From: Hymenobacter crusticola
GTDB lineage: Bacteria; Bacteroidota; Bacteroidia; Cytophagales; Hymenobacteraceae
Length of the DNA stretch: 64,000 nt
Assembly (NCBI RefSeq): GCF_002154225.1
Contig: NZ_MTSE01000004.1
Coordinates: forward strand, 1 to 64,000
Direction: 5' to 3'
Part shown: one piece after another, positions 44,490 through 52,671 of the stretch
How the letters are laid out: every line of letters starts with the position of its first letter
How positions within the stretch are numbered: the first letter of the stretch is position 1
Notes under the pieces: generated by a model
Seen by the model: only the letters and a program-made list of their open reading frames with translations
The model's database searches: none
Told to the model about the DNA's origin: nothing
Made by a program: the position numbers and the translations under genes

Positions 44490-44891
44490 ATGCCCCGACC
44501 TAAACCTGTTCGTTACGGCCTTTACCCCTGGACGCCCGAATACGGCTTGCGTTATATTCACCCCGCCAACCGGCGCTCCTTCGAGTGGCTGGAACCTTTG
44601 GGTAAAGTCTTCGAAAAAATTGACGAAACCGACGATTGGATCCTGCTTCGCTACGACGAGCAGCAGTTCAAAGTGAGCCCAGAGTTATTCACGGAGTTAC
44701 ACCAAAAACCGCCTTTCAGCTTCGGCGACGTAGTAGAGGAGAAAAGCCCTGAACCCGGCCGCTCCGCGCACCACGGCCTGATTTCCGATGTATTCTGGGA
44801 CGAAGGCGCCGACCGAGCTAGGTTTCAATTGGTAGAAAAGAAACGCAAAGTGAAACGAGTTTTCGAGGCGGAAGAACTCCGTTTTGCGTAG
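44490..44891 (+). CDS. Small soluble hypothetical protein
   Basis: A 133-residue cytosolic-looking protein rich in aromatic and charged residues. It begins MPRPKPVRYGLYPWTPEYGL, includes a run FEKIDETDDWILLRYDEQQF and ends with basic KKRKVKRVFEAEEL. I do not recognise a family. It has an ATG and an AT-rich promoter region of about 270 bases. A short imperfect repeat of GTGACTGAG follows the stop and may be part of a terminator. Confidence 0.65.
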   Translation: MPRPKPVRYGLYPWTPEYGLRYIHPANRRSFEWLEPLGKVFEKIDETDDWILLRYDEQQFKVSPELFTELHQKPPFSFGDVVEEKSPEPGRSAHHGLISDVFWDEGADRARFQLVEKKRKVKRVFEAEELRFA

Positions 44892-44981
44892 TGACTGAGT
44901 GACTGAGAAATGTAGCGCAGCAAGGTATGAGAACAATCACTCAGTTACCCAGTGCCAAGTCACTCAGGCACTCCATAGAAG

Positions 44982-46328
44982 CTACTTTAAGTGAAGCATA
45001 ATTCCTGCTACCACGGCTGCGGCGCCAAGTGCTAGCAGACCTAGGTAGAGGGGCAGCACGAACTTCCACCAAGCATCAAAGCGCACACCACATGCCGCGA
45101 CGATGGCCATGAGGGCGCCGTTGGTGGGCGTGATGAGTTCGCACAAGCCGGCGCCGTACTGGTAAGCTAGCACCGTTACTTGGCGGGGCAAACCGATGAG
45201 GTCGGAGAGGGGCGTGAGAATGGGCATGGTGAGCACCGCCTGCCCGCTCACGCTCGGTACGGGCAAATGCAAAGCCGTGTGTACCCCAATCATGCCTAGT
45301 GCCGATAGCGCCACGGGCAGCCCTGCAAGCGGCGCGGAGAGGCCATTCACAATTGTATCGACGATGTGGCCTTGCTCTAGCACGATGAAAATAGCGCGGG
45401 CAAAGCCAATAAGCAGGGCCGAAAAAGCTAGGTCCCGAAAGCCGGCGATGAACGCCTCAGCGGTGCCATTCAGGCCTAGCCCGCCTAGCAGGCCTGCTAC
45501 CACACCTAGTACAAAGAACAGCGCCCCCATCTGCTCGAAACCCCACCCGAGTTTCAGGATGCCGTAGGTGAACCCGCCAAACGTAGCTAGCAGCAGTAGC
45601 AGGACCAGCCCGTGCCGCCCCACGCCAGCCACTGAGTCGCTGGCGGAGTCCTCAAAGATGGGGGCTACTTGGTAGCGTTTGGCGTAGCGCATGGTGCCAC
45701 CAATCCAGAGGAGCAAGGCCAGAGCGAGCACCACCAACCGGAACCCCCCGCCGGAAAGTAGCGGTAGCTGGGTAAGCTTCTGCGCAATACCTACTTGGAA
45801 AGGATTAATGGGACTAAACGCTGCGCCGACGGCCGCCGCACCTAGGCTCACGGCCGCCGCCGTAAGCGACGGGTAGCCGAGTCGGCGCATGAGCACTAGT
45901 AAGATAGGCACCAGCGGAATAATCTCTTCCTGCATATTCTCGAGGGCACCCATGGTGGCAAAGAGTAGGGAGATAAGAGGAATTACCAGCGCTTCCCGCC
46001 CCCGGAAGCGCATCACCAACCAGTCGACGCCGCGGCGGAGGGCACCGGTTTGGTCGACCACGGTGAACGCGCCGCCGGTTAGAAAAACAAAGAAGATAAC
46101 GTCGGCGGCGCCTGCCATACCTTGGGGCACGGCTACCAACGCGCCCAACACGCTTACGGGGGTGGCTGCTACGCGGTGGTAGGAGCCCGACACCACCACT
46201 TCGCGCTGGGTGGCCGGGTCCGTGTGGCGGACGAATTCGCCGGCCGGCAGCAGGTAGCTCAGCAGCATCGCTAGCAAGATAAACCCGACGAGCAGCACGA
46301 GCGGGTGAGGAAAGCGCATGGTTTTCAT
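44982..46328 (-). CDS. YfcC-type carboxylate carrier
   Basis: A 448-residue membrane transporter with about 12 helices of the YfcC/AitC (anaerobic C4-dicarboxylate carrier-like) family; substrate is uncertain, short-chain or C4-dicarboxylates or amino acids. Conserved features are FPHPLVLLVGFILLAMLLSYLLPAGEF at the start (with His-Pro), TGGAFTVVDQTGAL, QEEIIPLVPILL, SPINPFQVGIAQ and a late AGLCELITPTNGALM. ATG 46328 or 46319 are alternatives. It is divergent from a small plus-strand gene. Confidence 0.85.
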   Translation of the reverse strand: MKTMRFPHPLVLLVGFILLAMLLSYLLPAGEFVRHTDPATQREVVVSGSYHRVAATPVSVLGALVAVPQGMAGAADVIFFVFLTGGAFTVVDQTGALRRGVDWLVMRFRGREALVIPLISLLFATMGALENMQEEIIPLVPILLVLMRRLGYPSLTAAAVSLGAAAVGAAFSPINPFQVGIAQKLTQLPLLSGGGFRLVVLALALLLWIGGTMRYAKRYQVAPIFEDSASDSVAGVGRHGLVLLLLLATFGGFTYGILKLGWGFEQMGALFFVLGVVAGLLGGLGLNGTAEAFIAGFRDLAFSALLIGFARAIFIVLEQGHIVDTIVNGLSAPLAGLPVALSALGMIGVHTALHLPVPSVSGQAVLTMPILTPLSDLIGLPRQVTVLAYQYGAGLCELITPTNGALMAIVAACGVRFDAWWKFVLPLYLGLLALGAAAVVAGIMLHLK

Positions 46329-46396
46329 GCTGGCGAAAGTAGCGGAAACTGCCGCACTACGCACGCCGCTGTGCGGTTTCGGAACCGAACAGCCGT

Positions 46397-46404
46397 ACCT
46401 TTCG
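46397..46404 (+). promoter_or_regulatory. TACCTTTC -7-like box
   Basis: TACCTTTC, 15 bases before the ATG at 46420; one base off TAnnTTTG. It would give a very short leader. Confidence 0.4.
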
Positions 46405-46419
46405 GTTTTCGGTGCGACT

Positions 46420-46662
46420 ATGAATCTCGTCGACTTCAAACTGCTGCCTATGGGTCAACAGGCTAAGCTCCTGCTTCAGCACGGCCACTTTTTGGCCGAG
46501 CGTGCCGAAGACAGCTGCCGCCTGCGCCTGTACGCCCTTGGCGACTTTTACGCCGAGGAGTGGCGCCTACACGATGAGGAGCGTATCCTGTTTATCCACC
46601 TCTTCCAGCACCCAGCCGGGCTAACGGCATACCTGGAAAAGATCCGGCTGCCGGAGGTGTAG
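46420..46662 (+). CDS. Small hypothetical protein (80 aa)
   Basis: An 80-residue soluble protein, MNLVDFKLLPMGQQAKLL at its start, with GDFYAEEWRLHDEERILFIHLFQ in the middle. Amphipathic helical pattern; no family recognised. The open frame extends upstream but into the divergent transporter start, so the ATG at 46420, just after a -7-like box, is preferred. A small hairpin with T-run follows at 46766-46783. Confidence 0.6.
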   Translation: MNLVDFKLLPMGQQAKLLLQHGHFLAERAEDSCRLRLYALGDFYAEEWRLHDEERILFIHLFQHPAGLTAYLEKIRLPEV

Positions 46663-46765
46663 GCTAGGTTGAGGCTGAACACTATTCTTTGACCTAGGTG
46701 CTAGGCCAGCCTGTCTATCAGAGGTTCTGTTTTAATAGCTGCGAAGAAGTAGGGCGCAAGTGCCC

Positions 46766-46783
46766 AAACGCTCAGGCGTTTTT
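46766..46783. terminator. Small hairpin with T-run
   Basis: Arms AAACGC (46766-46771) and GCGTTT (46776-46781) followed by TT and more T. It may terminate the small gene or attenuate the next gene, whose ATG is 13 bases downstream. Confidence 0.5.
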
Positions 46784-46796
46784 CTATTTTCAGCTC

Positions 46797-48332
46797 ATGA
46801 AACGCGCTATCCCGCTGTTATTTGCCGTCCTCAAATTCGTTTCCGGCTTCGTGCTGGCGAGTAGTGCCTACGAACTGCACCGCGACGAGTACCTCTACCT
46901 GGATGAAGGCCGGCACCTAGCTTGGGGCTACTTGGAAGTGCCGCCGCTCATTGCCGCGCAGGCCTGGGTCACGCAAGCCCTAGGGGGCGACTATTTCTGG
47001 GTGAAGTTCTGGCCGTTTCTGTGGGGCGCCCTAACGGTGTACGTGGTGGGGCGTGCAGTGCAGAAGCTTGGGGGCGGATGGTTTGCGCAGGTGCTTGCCT
47101 GCTTATGCTACTGCGTAGCCGGTTACGCGCGGCTTAATTTTCTATTTCAGCCTAATTCGTTTGAGGTCTTTGGCTTCACCATCTGTTGCTATTGGCTGCT
47201 CTCGTATGTGCAGAACGCCCAACCCAAGTACTTGTATTACATTGGGTTGGGGCTAGGCTTTAGCTTGCTGAACAAGTACACCACGTTCTTCTTCATTGCC
47301 GCGCTAGTAGCGGCGCTGTTGCTCACGCCCCAGCGTCGCGTGTTGGCTACAAAGCATTTCTGGCTGGCGGCTGGCCTTACGCTGCTACTGTTTTCACCTA
47401 GCCTCCTGTGGCAGCTGGCGCACGGCGTGCCGTTTCTACGACACATGAGCGAGCTACACGACACACAGCTCGTGAATGTATCGGCGACCAGCTTTTGGAA
47501 AGATCAGCTGGTGATGTGTTTTCCGGCGTTGTGGGTGTGGATGCCGGGTCTGCTGGCTTTGTTTGCGTATGCCCCTTTTCGGCCGTACCGAAGCCTGGGT
47601 TTAGTGTACGCAGTGGGGCTGCTGATTCTGACGGTGCTGCACGGGAAGAGCTACTACGGCCTAGGCTACTATCCGGTGTTATTCGCCTTCGGGGCTGTAT
47701 GGTGGGAGCAAGTGCTGCACCGCTTCCGCTACGGCGCATTAATGCGCCCGGTGCTCGTGCTGGTTCCCGTGCTGATTATTCTGCCTTTGGTGCCGTTCAT
47801 CTTCACCCTGTATCCGCCGGCCTACATGCAGCGCATTAGTGCCAAGTACCAGGACCTAGGTCTTACACGCTGGGAGGATGGCCAGGTTCACCCCCTGCCG
47901 CAGGACTATGCCGATATGATTGGCTGGCAGGAATTAGCCGATAAAGTTTACCAAGCCTACCAAGCGTTGCCTGATTCTACGCGGGCCTTCACGCTGATTA
48001 AGTGCGACAACTACGGTCAGGCTAGTGCCATCAACTACTATAACCGCCGCCGGGCGCTGCCTCTAGCCAACAGCTTCAATGGAAGCTACTTATTTTGGTT
48101 TCCGGCCCGGCCAGCGCAGCCCTATCGGCACTTGTTGCTGGTGGGTGAGGGACACCCCGAAGAGCTGGTGCCGCATTTTCGGGAACTGCGGCAGGTCGGA
48201 GAAATTACCAACCCTTACGCCCGCGAAAAAGGAACGACCATCTTGCTCGGCACCGGCCCCGATGCGGCTATCATCGAGCAGGCGTATCGGGAGCATCAAG
48301 AGGCCCTGGCCGTGTGGGTCAAACAAAAGTGA
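46797..48332 (+). CDS. GT39/83-like membrane glycosyltransferase
   Basis: A 511-residue integral membrane glycosyltransferase of the ArnT/PMT superfamily that takes a sugar from a polyprenyl-phosphate donor to an acceptor in the periplasm. The first loop carries HRDEYLYLDEGRHLAWGYLE with acidic residues that serve as catalytic base or metal ligand, followed by the VPPLIA motif. About ten helices follow and a C-terminal soluble domain of ~130 residues with FSGSYLFWFPARP-type strands. The donor may be made by a DPM1-like enzyme such as the one at 11804 or 3545 (inference). ATG 46797 gives a normal N-terminus. Confidence 0.85.
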   Translation: MKRAIPLLFAVLKFVSGFVLASSAYELHRDEYLYLDEGRHLAWGYLEVPPLIAAQAWVTQALGGDYFWVKFWPFLWGALTVYVVGRAVQKLGGGWFAQVLACLCYCVAGYARLNFLFQPNSFEVFGFTICCYWLLSYVQNAQPKYLYYIGLGLGFSLLNKYTTFFFIAALVAALLLTPQRRVLATKHFWLAAGLTLLLFSPSLLWQLAHGVPFLRHMSELHDTQLVNVSATSFWKDQLVMCFPALWVWMPGLLALFAYAPFRPYRSLGLVYAVGLLILTVLHGKSYYGLGYYPVLFAFGAVWWEQVLHRFRYGALMRPVLVLVPVLIILPLVPFIFTLYPPAYMQRISAKYQDLGLTRWEDGQVHPLPQDYADMIGWQELADKVYQAYQALPDSTRAFTLIKCDNYGQASAINYYNRRRALPLANSFNGSYLFWFPARPAQPYRHLLLVGEGHPEELVPHFRELRQVGEITNPYAREKGTTILLGTGPDAAIIEQAYREHQEALAVWVKQK

Positions 48333-48338
48333 CCTAGG

Positions 48339-48953
48339 TTAGTCGTTTTCGGGGCGCTCTACGTCCACGATTTGCTCTTTTTGCTTCATAATTTGCAAGT
48401 CGTAGCGCGTCAGGTCGAAGGCGTCGTGGTCGTAATTTTCGGGTTTGTTCAGATCCGCCACTTCGGAGCTGCTGCTAGTCTGGTACGTGTTGGCTTGCAG
48501 TTGCACGCTGTTGCCATCCACTGCCACCACTTTGAGCAGCGAGAAGTTGCCCTCCTGCGTCCGGACGTGGTACAAGTCGCCGGTGTGCGGCTTCTCCAAA
48601 TACGCTAGGTCTTGTTTGCCGTTGAGCCCGCTCGTTAGCAAGGAACTCAAAGCCAGCAGTGCGATTAGAAGCAACCCGGCATAGTGCCAGATGGGAGCTG
48701 TAGCCTGCTGCTTCAAGGCCATAAAAGGCTCTTTCAATGCGGGTGGCAACTGTTTGTGTAGCAGCACAGTACCACAGTTATGGCATTCGGCTCCCCCTAG
48801 CTTACCTGCTGGGAACAGCGGAATCCAATAAATATGGGCGTAGCGCCCAGATACGCTTAGCCGTAACGAGTCAGCAGTGCCACACGCATGACACGGGGTA
48901 TCAGGCAAGGGTTCTGTGAGCAAACGCGAAGAGTTGCTGCCGTAAATAAGCAT
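48339..48953 (-). CDS. Zinc-ribbon membrane protein
   Basis: A 204-residue protein. The N-terminal 60 residues contain a zinc ribbon with CHACGTADSL and CHNCGTVLL around HIYWIPLFPAGK, a pattern I recognise from small Bacteroidota membrane proteins beginning MLIYGSNSS. A single helix lies near residues 95-117. The C-terminal ~80 residues are a soluble acidic region. ATG 48953 is preferred to an upstream start that adds 40 AT-rich residues. It ends six bases from the convergent transferase. Function unknown. Confidence 0.8.
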   Translation of the reverse strand: MLIYGSNSSRLLTEPLPDTPCHACGTADSLRLSVSGRYAHIYWIPLFPAGKLGGAECHNCGTVLLHKQLPPALKEPFMALKQQATAPIWHYAGLLLIALLALSSLLTSGLNGKQDLAYLEKPHTGDLYHVRTQEGNFSLLKVVAVDGNSVQLQANTYQTSSSSEVADLNKPENYDHDAFDLTRYDLQIMKQKEQIVDVERPEND

Positions 48954-49286
48954 GAGGGGAAATATAACGGGACTGCGCTGGCTAAAATAATACTTTTTAA
49001 ATATGATATAATACTCTTCTATGCATTTTGTAAAATTGTTAAGAAATAAATCGTAGCCAACGATTGGGCTCATGTAGAACCACGCCTAGGCTTGACAGGT
49101 GCTAGCGGTTATCACTGCGCCCATCTTTTAAATGTCTCGCAAGGAGAAGTCAACTTAGCCACCTTCTCGAAGCAAGAAGAGCTACCTAAAAAGCCAGAAC
49201 CCTAGGTGCCCTCCTGAAATGCTGACTACAAATGTTCTCGCACGCAAGTGACCCGCGACGACGCTAGATGAAGGGTCGAGGTTTTG
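48954..49286. other. AT-rich intergenic region
   Basis: The first ~100 bases are very AT-rich and likely hold the promoter of the zinc-ribbon gene. No gene is supported; the rest has several CTAG words but no open frame of note. Confidence 0.4.
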
Positions 49287-49372
49287 GTCCTGCTGAGCCT
49301 GGCGAAGCACCTCTACCGCAGTCGTAGTCATCTACTTTGGTGGTAGAAATACTTCGCCAGGCTCAGCACGAC
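49287..49372. repeat. REP-like intergenic palindrome
   Basis: Arms of about 21 bases at 49287-49307 and 49352-49372 (core CTGCTGAGCCTGGCGAAG) with one mismatch. The loop start CTCTACCGCA is shared with the element at 28639-28745. Confidence 0.75.
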
Positions 49373-49439
49373 GAGCCAAGCTAGGGAGGTATTTTCGTGG
49401 TTTTTCTGGCTATTAATGCGTGTTGGCAGCTCCAGTGTG

Positions 49440-50654
49440 TTATCGGGCGCCAACCTTATCCAGCACCGCCACCACATCCTTGGTCGATACCTTTTGGCCG
49501 CTGTCGGCGGCTTGGTAGATGGCTTTGAGCAGCTGCACATCGCGCAGGCCCATTTCGCCGGGCACGCGGGTGGGCTTGTTGTTGAGGATGCAGTCGGCGA
49601 AGTCGTCCATCTGAAGGGCCTGCTGACTCACGTCGCGGGCCGGCATGTTGGGCAAGGGGCCTTTGCTGGTTTCGCCTTTTAAGCCGTTATAAGCGTAAGC
49701 CGGCTGCAACTCTAACCAGCCGTTGGCGGCTTCCATGCGCAGGCGGCCTACGTTTTCTACGTAGCTGGTGCGGCAATCGGCCACCGAGCCATCGGCAAAC
49801 TGAAACTGCCAATTGATGGCTTCTTCGACTTCGTTGAACTGTTGGGGACGTTGTTTCGGCGGGTACTTCGCCGTGACGGATACTGGCAATTGGCCTTTGG
49901 TATAAATCACGCCCTGTACGCAGTAAATACCCATGTCCATAAGCGGACCGCCGCCAGAAAGCTTTTTCTGAATGCGCCACGGGCGGTTGTTGCCCATCGT
50001 AAAGCCGTTCTCGCCTATGAGCTTCTTTACCGGGCCATACTGCTGGTTTTGCCCAATGCGCATGGCTGCTAGGTTGTAGGGGTCGAAGTGGAGGCGGTAA
50101 CCGATGCTGAGCTTTTTGCCCGCTTTCTTGCAGGCTTCAATCATGCGGCGGCAGTCTTCCACCGACGTGGCCATGGGCTTCTCGCAGATGACGTGCTTGC
50201 CTGCCCGTGCGGCACGCTCCACAAATTCGGCGTGCAAGGCGTTGGGCAGCACTACGTATACGATATCGATGTCGGGGTTATCCTTGATCGAGTCGAAGTT
50301 TTGGTAGTTGTAAATGTTCTTATCAGGAATGTTGTACTGCTGCTTCCACTTCTGCGCTTTTTCCGGCGTGCCCGTCACAATGCCGGTTAGGCGGCAGAGC
50401 TGGGTTTGCTGCAAGGCCGGCGCTAGCTGTCCCGAGCTATAGCCTCCTAGCCCCACCAGCGCCACCCCCAGCTTCCGCCCCGCTTGCAGAGCCGCCAAGC
50501 TAGCTAGGCCATACTCGGCCTCAGGCGTAGCGACGAAAGCATCGGCCAGCATTGGCAGACCAACCAAGCCGGCGCCAACCCCGAGGGAAAGACGACGGAG
50601 AAAATCGCGGCGGGAAGAAGCAGAGAAGTCGGGAGGAGAGGTGGGTGTTTTCAT
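49440..50654 (-). CDS. Tat-exported Gfo/Idh/MocA oxidoreductase
   Basis: A 404-residue periplasmic sugar oxidoreductase of the glucose-fructose-oxidoreductase subgroup. A twin-arginine signal is visible: SSRRDFLRRLSLG at residues 13-25 before a hydrophobic stretch. The mature part has the Rossmann VALVGLGGYSSGQLAPAL, the Lys-bearing CEKPMATS and the second domain with GGGPLMDMGIYCVQ, where the usual His is part of a different local sequence. It probably carries its tightly bound NADP(H) through Tat export. No partner gene is adjacent. Confidence 0.9.
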   Translation of the reverse strand: MKTPTSPPDFSASSRRDFLRRLSLGVGAGLVGLPMLADAFVATPEAEYGLASLAALQAGRKLGVALVGLGGYSSGQLAPALQQTQLCRLTGIVTGTPEKAQKWKQQYNIPDKNIYNYQNFDSIKDNPDIDIVYVVLPNALHAEFVERAARAGKHVICEKPMATSVEDCRRMIEACKKAGKKLSIGYRLHFDPYNLAAMRIGQNQQYGPVKKLIGENGFTMGNNRPWRIQKKLSGGGPLMDMGIYCVQGVIYTKGQLPVSVTAKYPPKQRPQQFNEVEEAINWQFQFADGSVADCRTSYVENVGRLRMEAANGWLELQPAYAYNGLKGETSKGPLPNMPARDVSQQALQMDDFADCILNNKPTRVPGEMGLRDVQLLKAIYQAADSGQKVSTKDVVAVLDKVGAR

Positions 50655-50721
50655 AACCTAGTAGCTAGCGTACAGCAGCATGTACCGTAGAAAGCTAGCT
50701 AGGGTTATAACGAGCTACGGC

Positions 50722-51078
50722 TTACGCCGCCTGGCGCTGTTCCAGCGCCTGCAGAAGCGAGGTAATCTGGTTGGAGTACATTTCAATCTGATCGAGGCCT
50801 GCGCGCGACTGCTCAAGCTGGCCGCTTTTGTAGCGTCGCACGAGGTCCTGGCCCGTATCCAGCATGCGTTGCAACACCCGCTCGATTTCGCGCACTTCGG
50901 GATAGTTGCTGTACTTGGGCTTCACAATGGTGTTAAGCCATTCGCCCAGCGGATTTTTCTGCAAGGAAAACAGCGCATCGTCGGTCTCGCGCACGCCGTA
51001 GAGAATAGAGCGTAACCGGGACTTAAACAGCACCTGCTTGATCCGCGCTTGTTGGAAATCCAGGTTGGTTAAGTCCAT
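50722..51078 (-). CDS. CZB-like helical protein, ligands lost
   Basis: A 118-residue all-helical protein. Its pattern resembles the chemoreceptor zinc-binding (CZB) domain: DFQQARIKQVLFKSRLRSIL, NPLGEWLNT and VREIERVLQRMLDTGQDLV. In true CZB domains one Cys and three His ligate zinc; here the equivalent places look like Gln, Asn and Leu (e.g. FK in place of WK with its His; NPLGEW for Cys-x-LGxW). It is probably a non-metal derivative. It sits directly downstream of a PAS-only protein, suggesting that both act in one signalling step. Confidence in the family assignment is moderate. Confidence 0.6.
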   Translation of the reverse strand: MDLTNLDFQQARIKQVLFKSRLRSILYGVRETDDALFSLQKNPLGEWLNTIVKPKYSNYPEVREIERVLQRMLDTGQDLVRRYKSGQLEQSRAGLDQIEMYSNQITSLLQALEQRQAA

Positions 51079-51096
51079 GAGAACAGAAAAGTTGCA

Positions 51097-51104
51097 CGAA
51101 GGTA
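51097..51104 (-). promoter_or_regulatory. TACCTTCG -7-like box for the CZB-like gene
   Basis: Minus-strand TACCTTCG, 18 bases upstream of the ATG at 51078. It suggests that the gene can be transcribed independently of the PAS gene. Confidence 0.4.
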
Positions 51105-51123
51105 GGAGAGAGGCAGCAGAATC

Positions 51124-52419
51124 CTACGCATTAGGGGCATGAGGGCGGTTTTCCAACGCTTTGCGCGCCGCTACCAAATCGGTCACATCGAAGGCAAAGA
51201 CCGTGATACCCGCTTTCTCCTCGTTTTCCTGGAAAAGCTGATATGTAAAGTTGAAATAGCGTTGGTGCAGCTGCCCGTCGCCGTCCTGATCGAGCATAAT
51301 GCTCATTTCGTTGCCGATGAAGGGCTCGCCACTTGTATACACGTTGTCGAGCAAATCAATAAAGCCCTGCTCGACTACCTCCGGCAAAGCTTCCGCTACC
51401 GTTTTGCCAATAAGCTCGCGGTGCGGAAATAGTTTCTGGTATTCTGGGTTGACAAACTCAAACCGATGTTCGGGACTCCGTAGAATGCAAATCATGGCTG
51501 GCGTCTGCACAAACAGGTTGTAGAACGTGGAGCGTTGCTGCTCAGCCAGTTGATATGCCCCGTAAGCCTGGTCGGAAAGGGCGGCTTGCTCTTCGTTGGT
51601 TGTCAGCAGCTCTTGCACCAGTTGTTTCTGCTCGTGGATATCGGTGCCACCCCCCACCCACAGGGTAGGCTGGCCGTCGTCGCCGAGGCGTGGTACGGCC
51701 CGCACCAGAATCCAGCGGTACTGGCCATCGTGGCGCCGTAGGCGGTACTCTACTTGGTATTCGGTGGCACCCTGCGAAGCAGCTTGCCAGGCGGCTTCCA
51801 CAGCGGGCCGGTCGTCGGGGTGCAGGTCATTGAGCCAGCCCCAGCCGACCGACTCTGCCAGCGTGCGGCCCGTGAAGTCGAGCCAGCGCTGATTGAAGTA
51901 ATCGGCTTCGCCCCCAGGTTGTAGTGTGGCAATCAGCACGGGCAACGATTGCAGAATAAAAGCTGTGCGGGCCTGCGCCTCGTCGAGCTCCCGCTGTAGC
52001 AACAGCCGCTGCTGCTCGGCTATATACTGCTCGGTAACGTCCTGGGTGCGTTGCAGAATGTGCAGGAGCTGGCCTTGCTCGTCGAGAACGGGGTAGTGCG
52101 TGGCTTGCCAGTAGCGCTGCTCGAAGCCACCGCCCTGCTCGGCCGGTCGCTCTAAGTCGTAGCGAATCAAGGGCATGGTGTGCGGCTCGTGGTGGCGCCG
52201 CACGTGCTCATGCGATTCCGCAATGATGTCGCTCTCGTTTTGGTCGGCAGCGGGGTATGCTTCGAAGAACGGTTTGCCGATGACTTCCTCCCGGCTCTTT
52301 AACGAAACAGCCACGTGGCTGTCGGTATTATCGACGATGGTGGCGGTAGCGTCGGGCGCAATAAGTAAAAAGTTCTCGGGCAAGGCCCGAAAGAGTTTCT
52401 GATAATCAACCATGGTCAC
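51124..52419 (-). CDS. Multi-PAS protein without output domain
   Basis: A 431-residue soluble protein with three PAS-type domains: residues ~5-135 (LFRALPENFLLIAPDATATIV), ~150-270 (FILQSLPVLIATLQPGGEAD, with a PAC region YRWILVRAVPRLGDDG) and ~305-425 (NLFVQTPAMICILRSPEHRF). The segment between them is a coiled-coil linker. In related proteins a histidine-kinase or GGDEF domain would follow, but here the frame ends with ALENRPHAPNA. It is thus either a sensor adapter or a truncated kinase. The only downstream gene on this strand is the CZB-like gene. Confidence 0.85.
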   Translation of the reverse strand: MTMVDYQKLFRALPENFLLIAPDATATIVDNTDSHVAVSLKSREEVIGKPFFEAYPAADQNESDIIAESHEHVRRHHEPHTMPLIRYDLERPAEQGGGFEQRYWQATHYPVLDEQGQLLHILQRTQDVTEQYIAEQQRLLLQRELDEAQARTAFILQSLPVLIATLQPGGEADYFNQRWLDFTGRTLAESVGWGWLNDLHPDDRPAVEAAWQAASQGATEYQVEYRLRRHDGQYRWILVRAVPRLGDDGQPTLWVGGGTDIHEQKQLVQELLTTNEEQAALSDQAYGAYQLAEQQRSTFYNLFVQTPAMICILRSPEHRFEFVNPEYQKLFPHRELIGKTVAEALPEVVEQGFIDLLDNVYTSGEPFIGNEMSIMLDQDGDGQLHQRYFNFTYQLFQENEEKAGITVFAFDVTDLVAARKALENRPHAPNA

Positions 52420-52671
52420 GAGATAGGACCCTTATACGGGAAAAAGCGCGCAGTAAGCTAGGTTATCCGACGGCAGCAGTAATAAACAACTAGGAAAGTG
52501 TGAAGCTAATGAATTAGGAGCAGGAAAAGCCCTACCGGTTTGCTAGCTCGACTATATCCCAATAAGCCGGGGTTCGTAAGCTGCAACGTATGCCTAGGGC
52601 AGTGCTGATGCTACGCCATTGGTTGCCAGCCGGTCAGCCCTGCTTCTCCTTTTTACTTTTAAGTCTACTGC

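Noticed and set aside
44891..44970. GTGACTGAGTGACTGAG and CACTCAG repeats after the 44490 gene
   Set aside because: Short imperfect tandem and inverted words; possibly a weak terminator but not strong enough to list separately.
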